Origin: JALQXV01 sp051005235
Lineage (GTDB): Bacteria > Patescibacteriota > Saccharimonadia > Saccharimonadales > 2-12-FULL-41-12
Length of the DNA stretch: 64,000 nucleotides
Direction of reading: 5' to 3'
Assembly: GCA_051005235.1 (NCBI GenBank)
Contig: JBPCJO010000045.1
Span: 1 to 64,000 of the forward strand
The notes under the pieces were generated by a model that was given only the letters and a program-made list of their open reading frames with translations, made no database searches and was not told where the DNA came from. Every line of letters begins with the position of its first letter. The first letter of the stretch is position 1. A program made the position numbers and the translations under genes. Below, piece after piece: positions 8,860 to 15,002 of the stretch.

Positions 8860-8885
8860 GGTAGAGTACGTGCATTCAAATTGGA
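8860..8885 (+). repeat. 26-nt tRNA-like direct repeat, copy 1
   Basis: GGTAGAGTACGTGCATTC plus eight further bases match 9547-9572 with one mismatch. GGTAGAGTA resembles a tRNA D-arm and the following CGTGCATTC an anticodon arm, but no complete cloverleaf can be built around it. The two copies flank the gene at 8919-9488. Confidence 0.6.
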
Positions 8886-8918
8886 ACCTAGTCCTTATTA
8901 AGTCGGTTGCTGCAGAGT

Positions 8919-9488
8919 TTACTTTATTTGAATACTAGAATAAAGTTTTTCGAAGTCTTCTTTGGTTTTATCGGTAATATTTTCACGATTATTTACTAGC
9001 TCCAGCCTTACTATATATGTATCGGTCTCAATTAAGTATGTGTGTGTTGTTTGGCCGGATCTCTCTATTGTTAACTTTAAATTCTTGCGACCATTTTTAT
9101 CAATTTCTGTACACTCATTGTTATTAACAGAGAGGTCTAAGTATACGCTTGTCTCATATGAGCTGCATCGTAGGGATGAGAGCGGATTAACCGTCATCCT
9201 GACGAGAGCATTTGGTGGCCCATTACAACTCGGTTTTTGTGTATTGGGGACAATGAACAGTATTATGTCTTCTCTCTCGGGGCAAGGTTGTATTCCCCAT
9301 CCGTCAGGCAGTCGATAATTTACTAAAGAATTAATATTTACTTCATTCTTTGCAACGCTCGGTGATGTACCGCTGGCATGCTTAGGCACGCCTTCTGGAT
9401 CGCCTAAATCGTTACCCACAATAATACCTATACCAAAAATTATTAAAACTAATAACACTAATAAAACTATCTTGCGAGCATATTTCAT
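8919..9488 (-). CDS. Membrane-anchored extracytoplasmic protein, unknown
   Basis: 189 residues. The N-terminal helix (about 6-24) is followed by an extracytoplasmic domain with four Cys (in QPCPERED, KPSCNGP, LRCSSYE and NNECTE) that could form two disulfides. No family is recognised. A TACGAT-like -10 lies 6 nt before the ATG on the minus strand. The gene sits exactly between two copies of a 26-nt tRNA-like repeat (8860-8885 and 9547-9572), so it may have arrived or been duplicated as a unit. Confidence 0.6.
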   Translation of the reverse strand: MKYARKIVLLVLLVLIIFGIGIIVGNDLGDPEGVPKHASGTSPSVAKNEVNINSLVNYRLPDGWGIQPCPEREDIILFIVPNTQKPSCNGPPNALVRMTVNPLSSLRCSSYETSVYLDLSVNNNECTEIDKNGRKNLKLTIERSGQTTHTYLIETDTYIVRLELVNNRENITDKTKEDFEKLYSSIQIK

Positions 9489-9546
9489 ATGCCAATCGTA
9501 CCATAATAAGTCACAGAGATAAGCTAGCTAAGGTCTTTATTTAATT

Positions 9547-9572
9547 GGTAGAGTACGTGCATTCTAATTGGA
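9547..9572 (+). repeat. 26-nt tRNA-like direct repeat, copy 2
   Basis: Same 26-nt sequence as 8860-8885 apart from one base (T at 9565 against A at 8878). It is followed by AGCTAAAC, which can pair with GTTTAGCT about 40 nt downstream. The copy ends about 65 bp from the hicA stop codon. Confidence 0.6.
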
Positions 9573-9638
9573 GCTAAACTAGCAAAGAGTTATTGCGCTG
9601 GAATCAGTTGGGTTTAGCTATTTTGTAAATTTCTCTGG

Positions 9639-9824
9639 CTACAATTTTGATTGTCTGATGATCGACTTAAATGTGCCGAACGGTATTTCTTTCTTTGAGC
9701 TGGGCACAATAACCGTAGAGGAACCTTTCCGATATTTTGCATGACTTCCGCGTTGATGCACAAAGGCAAAACCTTCCTTTTCAAGAACTTTAATAATTTC
9801 TTTTGAGGAGGGTAGTTTAGGCAT
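9639..9824 (-). CDS. hicA: HicA-type mRNA interferase toxin
   Basis: 61 residues, the usual size for HicA. It shows the compact double-stranded-RNA-binding-like fold signature: KEIIKVLEKEGFAFVHQRGSHAKYRKG (about 8-34), with GSH carrying the catalytic His, then VIVPSSKKEIPFGTFKSIIRQ. HicA cleaves mRNA and is neutralised by HicB. It is the second gene of the pair, starting 8 nt inside hicB. It belongs to a cluster of cassettes behind tRNA-fMet. Confidence 0.9.
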   Translation of the reverse strand: MPKLPSSKEIIKVLEKEGFAFVHQRGSHAKYRKGSSTVIVPSSKKEIPFGTFKSIIRQSKL

Positions 9825-10038
9825 GTTTTAGCCGAAGAGTGTGAAGAGTAGGATGGCTCACCTCAGTCTTAATAGACTGTATGGGAGTATCTTCAAGATA
9901 GAGCTCTAGCGCCTCGTGTAAGTTAGCCAAAGCTCCTTGCTCAGACTCACCAAAACTTGATACATCAATATCTAGGCATTGAGCAACAAAGTACTTGCCT
10001 TCCTGATACACAACTGTTTGTAGAGCTAGAGCTTTCAT
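9817..10038 (-). CDS. hicB: HicB-type antitoxin
   Basis: 73 residues with the HicB partial RNase-H fold: an N-terminal strand followed by GKYFVAQCLDIDVSSFGESEQGA and ALANLHEALELYL (about 13-50). The C-terminus has no obvious RHH or HTH domain, so autoregulation may be weak or use the fold itself. TATAAT on the minus strand (complement of 10047-10052) lies 8 nt before the ATG with no Shine-Dalgarno, so the transcript is leaderless. It starts 111 bp after the duplicated tRNA end of the 10150-10343 element. Confidence 0.9.
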   Translation of the reverse strand: MKALALQTVVYQEGKYFVAQCLDIDVSSFGESEQGALANLHEALELYLEDTPIQSIKTEVSHPTLHTLRLKHA

Positions 10039-10149
10039 ACTATGTAATTATACCACCAAAGCACCAGATTATACTCGAGCCTACCAACACCGATATAAAT
10101 AAAGAAGAAACCAGAACATAGGTTCCAGTTTCATCTGTTTTATGCGACT

Positions 10150-10167
10150 TGGTAGCGGGGGCAGGAC
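10150..10167 (-). repeat. Duplicate of the tRNA-fMet 3' end
   Basis: Eighteen bases identical to 10344-10361, the T-loop-to-CCA end of tRNA-fMet; identity continues 2 nt further (10148-10149). Nothing else of the tRNA is repeated in the same order, which resembles the distal att repeat of a tRNA-integrated element. Confidence 0.8.
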
Positions 10168-10343
10168 AGCGCACTTTGTGCTTTTCCACTCTGGCATGCT
10201 CAAAGCAAGCTTTTGCGCGTGTCCTCGCTCCACCGAACCTGCGACTATCATCTTTTGCTAGCGCAAAATTTGAGTCGCAGAACCGGAGCCTAGTCTCAAT
10301 GACCAAGAAAAAAGCTCCAACCTTTCGGCTGAAGCGTCTTTCT
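10150..10343 (-). other. tRNA-associated structured element, copy A (behind tRNA-fMet)
   Basis: This 194-bp unit lies directly behind the CCA end of tRNA-fMet and ends with a repeat of the tRNA's last 18 nt. In minus-strand order: an 8-bp stem (AGTCGCAG at 10273-10280 with CTGCGACT at 10239-10246) encloses a hairpin (10253-10258 with 10263-10268). A T-arm-like GGTTCG follows, then a 21-nt block (10195-10215) identical to copy B, then a hairpin GCAC/GTGC (10171-10181) and the duplicated acceptor end. The second copy is at 38896-39079 behind tRNA-Lys. Short ORFs across it are antisense readings and are not supported as genes. Confidence 0.65.
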
Positions 10344-10418
10344 TGGTAGCGGGGGCAGGACTCGAACCTGCGACCTTGTGGTTATGAGCCACACGAGCTG
10401 CCACTGCTCTACCCCGCG
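10344..10418 (-). tRNA. tRNA-fMet (CAT), initiator type
   Basis: A full cloverleaf of 75 nt including an encoded CCA. The acceptor begins CGCGGGG and position 1 (C) cannot pair with position 72 (T), the initiator hallmark. The anticodon loop is CTCATAA. The anticodon stem is TGTGG/CCACA, so only two of the three classical consecutive G:C pairs are present. The T-arm is GCAGG-TTCGAGT-CCTGC. Confidence 0.95.
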
Positions 10419-10479
10419 ATGATACTTTTATGAATAAAGCAGTTTATACCATAGCAGACAGGGGTGAGATTGTCAATAA

Positions 10480-11430
10480 TTAGGCCGGTACGGCAACGTT
10501 TAGCTCACTATCTAGGAACTCGTGGTAGAATTTTAGCTCTTTTTGGCACTGGTCGCGCGAAGCAATAACTTTATGGTGTCGGGCATTTAGATACTTGCCA
10601 ACAAATGAGATAGAACTCAGCCAGTTCGCGCTGCGTTGTCGGGTTGAGCGCGCTCTGTATAGCCTGGATGTTTCGGCACGGTGGGCGGCTTTTATGGCGG
10701 TGCTCCCCAGGTCTAAGTTGATTGTGGCTGTATCGATAATTTCATGTGTCAGTTCGTCGAAAACCTGGCGTTTCTTATCTAAATTTTTAGGCCCGTAGTG
10801 GGCGCTCCAATGCTTGTCTCCGTTTCTTTTGGCCTCGCGGTAGAGTGGTATTAGTACAGTATTACGAACGGTTATGAAATCGTTTTCTAGCTCGTTTAGG
10901 CCGAGTACTTTGCCTACAAGGGCATGCCCGGCCGATCGCCCAACTCTTGCTTCTACGCACATAGCGTCAGGGTTGTTCTCGTTTGACCGCCTAGTTTTTG
11001 CCATAACGTGCTTGGCTAGGTCTGACGCGCTTCTGGCCACGATGTGAAACTCGTGGGCGGGAAATACGACGCCAATTCCCCTTGCAGTACCGGCCGACCG
11101 AACTTTGACAAGTTGTTCGGTAGAAGGATCCCGAAAGCGCGGATCGCGCGGATGGATATATAATCCTGAACGAAGAGTCTCGGGCTGGCTGTTGAAGAAG
11201 TTTTCGGGACCAACTTGAAGCAGAGTATCTTGAGTTGTGGTAACCGAATCGTTAGGCCCGAACTGTTCGCCGTAACGGCTAGCCAGTTTCATTAGGGTGA
11301 TGCGGCTTTGAGCTGATGGAAGCTGTAGTGATTCTAGCTCATTGGTAACTCGTCCGTGTACAGCATCAAGTTCTGCCACGACGGGGTAGAGAGCCAGCGG
11401 TTCTTGGCTGTATTGGGGAACCTTGGGCAT
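10480..11430 (-). CDS. Conserved-looking protein of unknown function
   Basis: 316 residues, soluble, rich in Arg and helices, with no signal peptide or membrane segment. Recognisable stretches include YIHPRDPRFRDPSTEQLVKV and a C-terminal basic region with RARSTRQRSANWLSS. I do not recognise a family. The start codon overlaps the stop of the upstream 106-residue gene by one base, so the two are translated together and probably act together. Codon use looks like that of its neighbours. Confidence 0.55.
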   Translation of the reverse strand: MPKVPQYSQEPLALYPVVAELDAVHGRVTNELESLQLPSAQSRITLMKLASRYGEQFGPNDSVTTTQDTLLQVGPENFFNSQPETLRSGLYIHPRDPRFRDPSTEQLVKVRSAGTARGIGVVFPAHEFHIVARSASDLAKHVMAKTRRSNENNPDAMCVEARVGRSAGHALVGKVLGLNELENDFITVRNTVLIPLYREAKRNGDKHWSAHYGPKNLDKKRQVFDELTHEIIDTATINLDLGSTAIKAAHRAETSRLYRARSTRQRSANWLSSISFVGKYLNARHHKVIASRDQCQKELKFYHEFLDSELNVAVPA

Positions 11431-11750
11431 TATTTACCGCGGATTTCCCGTGCGATATGTTCTGGCGGCCCGTCGGCTATTCTTAGTTCGGCCGCGCTGT
11501 AGCCTTTGCGGCTTCTTTGCCAACTGTAAGGTTTTTTAGGTTTATGAACGGTGTTAGCTAGCGCAGTTTTGGCAATAGACTGGGTAGTTTCCACGCCCGC
11601 AATTCGGCGCGCTTCGGTGTAATTAAAGCCACTATCTACCAAGGTGTCTAATCGTTCATCCTGTTCGGTAGTAAGGCCTGGAGTTTGCAAATCAATAGAG
11701 TCAACAGCTTCTTGGATTGGCAAACCGAGTTGTTCGTTAGATTTAACCAT
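11430..11750 (-). CDS. Small soluble protein of unknown function, first gene of a pair
   Basis: 106 residues, charged and without membrane segments. TTEQDERLDTLVDSGFNYTEARRIAG looks like a small helical (UBA/HTH-like) unit, and the C-terminus is basic. A TATAAT (complement of 11757-11762) lies 6 nt before the ATG, so the mRNA is leaderless. The stop overlaps the next gene's ATG by one base. No family is recognised. Confidence 0.5.
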   Translation of the reverse strand: MVKSNEQLGLPIQEAVDSIDLQTPGLTTEQDERLDTLVDSGFNYTEARRIAGVETTQSIAKTALANTVHKPKKPYSWQRSRKGYSAAELRIADGPPEHIAREIRGK

Positions 11751-11791
11751 ACTTATATTATATCACATATGTCAATGTTAGGGAAATCAGC

Positions 11792-11797
11792 TATAAT
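11792..11797 (+). promoter_or_regulatory. -10 box of the alpha/beta hydrolase gene (leaderless type)
   Basis: TATAAT ends 9 nt before the ATG at 11807. The divergent gene at 11750 has its own -10 on the other strand at 11757-11762, so this is a compact divergent promoter. Confidence 0.55.
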
Positions 11798-11806
11798 AAG
11801 CACCAT

Positions 11807-12580
11807 ATGACCCTAAACTACACCGATACCGGCGCCGGCCAGCCCATAGTGCTGCTGCATGGCATGGCAGCATCTTTGCGTTATTGGGATAGTTATATAG
11901 AAGAGCTGTCGGCTACTAACCGAGTGATTGCCATAGACCTTATGGGGTTTGGCCGCTCCGCGCAGTCGGCCACTGGTGACTATTCGCCAAAAAGCCACGC
12001 GGCGGCTGTTAAAGAAACCCTCGAAACACTGCATATTAACGTGCCTATTACTCTGGTTGGCCATTCTATGGGGTCGTTGATCGCGCTTACATACGCGAGG
12101 CTGTTTCCGCTGGACGTTACAAAACTACTGCTGGTAAGTATGCCAATTTATGCCAACGCCATCGAAGCGAAGCAAGAGATAACCCAGTCAAAATTTCGGT
12201 TGCGGTTTACGTATTACGGGCTTAGTTCGCGGATTCTTTGTAACGTGTGGTGCTACTCGCTGCGGCCAGTCAGTAAGAAAGTCGCGCCATATTATCTTAA
12301 AAAATGGCCTCGGCCTGTGGCAACAGACTCGGTGTTGCATAGCTGGCGAGCATACTCGCAGAGCCTGAGTCGAGTTATCGAAAACCAGGCCGTCGAACAA
12401 GATTTACGAAATCTGGCGATAGCAACGACCTTGCTTTACGGCGACAAAGAAAGCCCAGTTGTTTTGCGTAATGCGCACTTACTCGCGAGGTTACCTAAAA
12501 ATGTGAAGACGCTTATTTTACAAGGAACTCATAACCTACCGCTCGAAAAGCAGACGGAAATAGTGCGGTTGATCGGCTAA
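11807..12580 (+). CDS. Alpha/beta hydrolase
   Basis: 257 residues, complete alpha/beta hydrolase fold. The oxyanion region is VLLHGMAASLRYW. The nucleophile elbow is GHSMGS (Ser near 88), the acid is in LLYGDKES and the His in LQGTHNLP near the C-terminus, so the triad is complete. DLMGFGRS is the usual strand-4 loop. There is no signal peptide, so it is cytoplasmic. These enzymes hydrolyse esters, lactones or C-C bonds; the substrate cannot be read from sequence. It is convergent with the NUDIX gene 3 bp downstream. Confidence 0.85.
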   Translation: MTLNYTDTGAGQPIVLLHGMAASLRYWDSYIEELSATNRVIAIDLMGFGRSAQSATGDYSPKSHAAAVKETLETLHINVPITLVGHSMGSLIALTYARLFPLDVTKLLLVSMPIYANAIEAKQEITQSKFRLRFTYYGLSSRILCNVWCYSLRPVSKKVAPYYLKKWPRPVATDSVLHSWRAYSQSLSRVIENQAVEQDLRNLAIATTLLYGDKESPVVLRNAHLLARLPKNVKTLILQGTHNLPLEKQTEIVRLIG

Positions 12581-12583
12581 AAA

Positions 12584-13057
12584 TTATAAAGTCTGGTCGA
12601 GCTGAGCTTTATATTTTTCAAAAAACGGTGCTTGCTGCGAATGCAGCGGGCTGGGCAGCGTGTCTCGCGTGAACCAACCGGAGTCGTCGCACATCTCTGT
12701 TTCGTTGATCTTTACTTCGGCGGGGTCAACCAGCACAGCAAAATCCAGCCCCACCCAATGGGTTTTGGTGCCGTCGGGCAGCTCCCGAAAAACGTCGCGG
12801 TAGCCGAGCAGTTCGGACTTTATTGCGGTGGCGTTATACTCTTCTTTAAGCTCGCGCAGCATATTGGCTTCGGCCGTCTGGCCAAACTTGAGTCCGCCAC
12901 CACCTATTTCCCAGCGGCCTTGCTCGTCGCGGGTATTTTGGCTGCGTTTACCCATAAAAAAACGGCCCTCGGCGTCGTAGGTGAAAAAGCAGGTCGTTAC
13001 ACCAACAAAGCTAACACCTTTATGGAGTCGTAAGATTTCTTCGGAAAGAGTTTGCAT
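12584..13057 (-). CDS. NUDIX hydrolase
   Basis: 157 residues. The Nudix box is GGGLKFGQTAEANMLRELKEE (about 52-72), in which the first Glu of G-x5-E is Gln; the metal-binding RE-x2-EE is intact. The family hydrolyses nucleoside diphosphates linked to another moiety. FTYDAEGRFFMGKRSQNTRDE and a dual WEIGG region resemble the branch that cleans damaged or excess nucleotides. An ATACT-type -10 (complement of 13065-13070) is 7 nt before the ATG. It is one of three NUDIX genes in the window. Confidence 0.85.
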   Translation of the reverse strand: MQTLSEEILRLHKGVSFVGVTTCFFTYDAEGRFFMGKRSQNTRDEQGRWEIGGGGLKFGQTAEANMLRELKEEYNATAIKSELLGYRDVFRELPDGTKTHWVGLDFAVLVDPAEVKINETEMCDDSGWFTRDTLPSPLHSQQAPFFEKYKAQLDQTL

Positions 13058-13095
13058 GGTTTTTAGTATAGCTTTTAGGCTCTATTTAAAACAAT

Positions 13096-13122
13096 AAAAA
13101 AAGACCCCCGTTGCCGGAGGCC
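13096..13122 (-). terminator. Terminator of the RRM gene
   Basis: On the minus strand GGCCTCCG-GCAA-CGGGGGTC forms an 8-bp stem closed by a GCAA tetraloop, followed by seven Ts. It lies about 20 bp after the stop codon at 13144. Confidence 0.85.
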
Positions 13123-13143
13123 TTTATAACTAAGTGGTAAGAA

Positions 13144-13461
13144 TTACCAGCTTCGTTTTTGAACGGGGCCTTTGTTGCCATCGAAGTTGCGTCGGGGGAA
13201 TCCACCGTCGCGCTTTTCGAGGGGACGAGCTTCGTTTACACGAATCGTGCGTCCACCAAGGTCAGTTTCGTTCATAGCGGCTTCAGCTGCTTTACCTTCG
13301 TCATCGTTTTCGAATTCGACGAAGCCAAAACCTTTACTGCGGCCAGTTTCGCGATCCATGATAACCTTAGCGCTAGCTACGGTACCATGTGCAGCAAAGG
13401 CTGCTGCCAACTCTTCATCAGTAGTTGTGAAGGGAAGACCACCTACATATAACTTGTACAT
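13144..13461 (-). CDS. RRM RNA-binding protein
   Basis: 105 residues with a single RRM: RNP2 is KLYVGGLPF (about 3-11) and RNP1 is KGFGFVEF (about 43-50). A short basic, Gly/Arg/Asn-containing tail follows (RRNFDGNKGPVQKRSW). This is the organisation of bacterial RNA-binding proteins of the cyanobacterial Rbp type, which bind mRNA and are often cold induced. AAGGAAA lies 10 nt upstream and the gene has a dedicated terminator, so it is monocistronic. The ~280-bp upstream region on its strand shows no coding potential and could hold a regulatory leader. Confidence 0.92.
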   Translation of the reverse strand: MYKLYVGGLPFTTTDEELAAAFAAHGTVASAKVIMDRETGRSKGFGFVEFENDDEGKAAEAAMNETDLGGRTIRVNEARPLEKRDGGFPRRNFDGNKGPVQKRSW

Positions 13462-13651
13462 ATTTTGAAAGTTTCCTTTATTTATAGTAAGACAATCGAC
13501 CAGGATACTTACTTATTCTAATCAGGTTCACTCGAGTAGCCTTACTAACAAAAGAAAAACGTAACTTTCGAACCAAGAACAATTAAGATCTTGCAAATGT
13601 AGTTAAACACAGTTATTATAGATAGGTCAAGCACTAACATTATTGAAACTA

Positions 13652-13679
13652 TTGACAAAATCACAGATTTATGTATAAT
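13652..13679 (+). promoter_or_regulatory. Strong sigma-70-type promoter of the 28-codon gene
   Basis: TTGACA (13652-13657), a 16-bp spacer and TATAAT (13674-13679), among the best consensus promoters in the window. The start site should fall near 13686. Confidence 0.8.
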
Positions 13680-13687
13680 AGTACTTG

Positions 13688-13699
13688 TTAGTCGACTAA
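13688..13699. promoter_or_regulatory. Palindromic operator, probable MarR site
   Basis: TTAGTCGACTAA is a perfect 12-bp palindrome at the predicted transcription start of the 28-codon gene. A near-identical site, TTAGTTGACTTAA, lies in the promoter of the MarR-family gene 270 bp downstream (13967-13979). MarR proteins bind such short palindromes as dimers, so repression by the neighbouring regulator is inferred. Confidence 0.6.
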
Positions 13700-13746
13700 A
13701 ACAAACACATTCAAAAACTAAAAATTTAAGAGGAGAACCATTTACT

Positions 13747-13833
13747 ATGGGATCAGCCGGTATTGGCTACGAGTTTACGCAAACTACAGATAAAAGCATC
13801 TCAAAATTTGACGCTATTTTACAAAGTCTGTAA
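13747..13833 (+). CDS. 28-residue peptide gene, stand-alone
   Basis: ATG at 13747 to TAA at 13833 encodes MGSAGIGYEFTQTTDKSISK plus eight residues, without a membrane segment or Cys. AAGAGGAGAA lies at a proper distance upstream. The unit has its own consensus promoter (13652-13679), an operator-like palindrome at the start site and a perfect terminator, so it is a complete one-gene transcription unit. It precedes a MarR regulator with a matching operator. I recognise no family. It could be a regulatory or signalling peptide; the RNA itself could also be the product. Confidence 0.6.
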   Translation: MGSAGIGYEFTQTTDKSISKFDAILQSL

Positions 13834-13876
13834 CTCAAATATACGTTTCTAAAACGTAGCTAAAAACAAAAACACT

Positions 13877-13904
13877 AAAATACCCGGAGCGCTCCGGGTA
13901 TTTT
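13877..13904 (+). terminator. Terminator of the 28-codon gene
   Basis: AAAATACCCGGAGC/GCTCCGGGTATTTT is a 14-bp perfect inverted repeat followed by GCTTTTT. It can also work on the other strand. Confidence 0.9.
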
Positions 13905-13966
13905 GCTTTTTGGTCGTTGCTGGCTTTTTAGTATTTACGATGCCTTTAACTCAAGAATAATTCAAA

Positions 13967-13990
13967 TTAGTTGACTTAATCAAGTATAAT
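13967..13990 (+). promoter_or_regulatory. Promoter and operator of the MarR gene
   Basis: TTAGTTGACTTAA (13967-13979) lies just upstream of TATAAT (13985-13990), within the -35/-10 spacer. It matches the palindrome at 13688-13699 in the TTAGT-GACT core, which suggests autorepression plus control of the 28-codon gene. Confidence 0.55.
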
Positions 13991-14004
13991 ATAGTAGTAA
14001 ATAT

Positions 14005-14421
14005 ATGAAACACTCTACAGAAATATATCGAAAGCTTATGCTCCTAATGGTGCACTCTAAGCGGCACATGCACGTGGTAATCGAAAAGTGGGAACTGACG
14101 CCGGTGCAAGCTATGCTGTTAATAGTGTTTAAACCAGACCAGAGTAAGACCATGCAGGAGTTGTCTGTCGTGATGGGCTGCGACGCCTCGAATATCACCG
14201 GCCTGATAGATCGCCTCGAAACCCAGGGTTTGATGCAGCGTACCGTTGACCCGCAAGATAGGCGGGTAAAAATGATCCAGCTCAGCGAAAAGGGCTGCGA
14301 ATGCCGCTCTTTAGTGCTAAAAGGGCTGCGCGACGCCGAAGTATGCGATATGCAAAAATTGTCGGCCGACGAAGTCAGCTCACTGTCGCGAATTATCGAC
14401 AAATTACTGCAGTCCAAGTAA
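14005..14421 (+). CDS. MarR-family transcriptional regulator
   Basis: 138 residues, typical MarR length. N- and C-terminal helices form the dimer interface around a winged helix: LTPVQAMLLIVFKPDQSKTM, then the recognition region MGCDASNITGLIDRLETQGL (about 53-72) and the wing VDPQDRRVKMIQLSEKG. MarR repressors respond to small aromatic ligands or oxidants; C55 and two Cys in the ECRS/VCDM region could give redox sensing, which is inference. Two matching palindromes upstream suggest control of itself and of the 28-codon gene. Confidence 0.9.
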   Translation: MKHSTEIYRKLMLLMVHSKRHMHVVIEKWELTPVQAMLLIVFKPDQSKTMQELSVVMGCDASNITGLIDRLETQGLMQRTVDPQDRRVKMIQLSEKGCECRSLVLKGLRDAEVCDMQKLSADEVSSLSRIIDKLLQSK

Positions 14422-14433
14422 GCTAAAGTTACG

Positions 14434-14964
14434 ATGCCGCACCTCCATACCGAACCAGGCCAGCATGACCACACGATCAGCGGTTTTATCGTGCGGACTG
14501 ACTTGCCAGAACCTAAACTTATACTACATAAACATAAAAAGCTCGGCCGCTACATTCAGTTTGGTGGCCATATTGAGCTTCACGAGACTCCCTGGCAGGC
14601 AATTACGCACGAACTGCGTGAAGAATCCGGTTACACAATGCCACAACTGTCTTTATTGCAACCAAAACAGCGAATTACTTCATTAACAGGAGTTAAACTG
14701 CACCCGGTAGCGATATATCATAACACTCATAATTTTGACGAGGTTCATTTTCACACCGATCTGGGCTATGCATTCATAACAGATGAAGAACCCATCATGG
14801 CAGTCGAAGGGAATGAGTCCAACGATATGTTATTAGTCTCGCGCCACGAACTAGTGGCCTTGCCAGCCGATCAAACGTTTGAATCGGTGAGAGAGGCGGG
14901 CTTATTTATCTTTGATGTGTGTCTGAGCGAGTGGGAAGTGGCCAACCTGGCCAATTTTGCGTAA
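14434..14964 (+). CDS. NUDIX hydrolase
   Basis: 176 residues. N-terminal HLHTEPGQHDHTISGFIVRT leads to a Nudix box GGHIELHETPWQAITHELREE (about 47-67) in which His replaces the first Arg of RE-x2-EE but the metal-binding Glu residues remain. LHKHKKLGRYIQFGGHIE resembles enzymes that act on small nucleotide substrates. The gene begins 12 bp after the MarR stop and may be read from the same promoter. Confidence 0.85.
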   Translation: MPHLHTEPGQHDHTISGFIVRTDLPEPKLILHKHKKLGRYIQFGGHIELHETPWQAITHELREESGYTMPQLSLLQPKQRITSLTGVKLHPVAIYHNTHNFDEVHFHTDLGYAFITDEEPIMAVEGNESNDMLLVSRHELVALPADQTFESVREAGLFIFDVCLSEWEVANLANFA

Positions 14965-14984
14965 CCCTGATGCGAAAAATCGTA

Positions 14985-14990
14985 TATAAT
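14985..14990 (+). promoter_or_regulatory. -10 box of the CNNM operon
   Basis: TATAAT ends 12 nt before the ATG of the first CNNM gene at 15003, with no Shine-Dalgarno, consistent with a leaderless or near-leaderless transcript. Confidence 0.5.
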
Positions 14991-15002
14991 GCGTATATAT
15001 AA

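Noticed and set aside
10040..10349. Frames of 66-88 codons on both strands over the tRNA-fMet element
   Set aside because: They overlap structured repeat and tRNA sequence, lack ribosome sites and show no protein-like composition.
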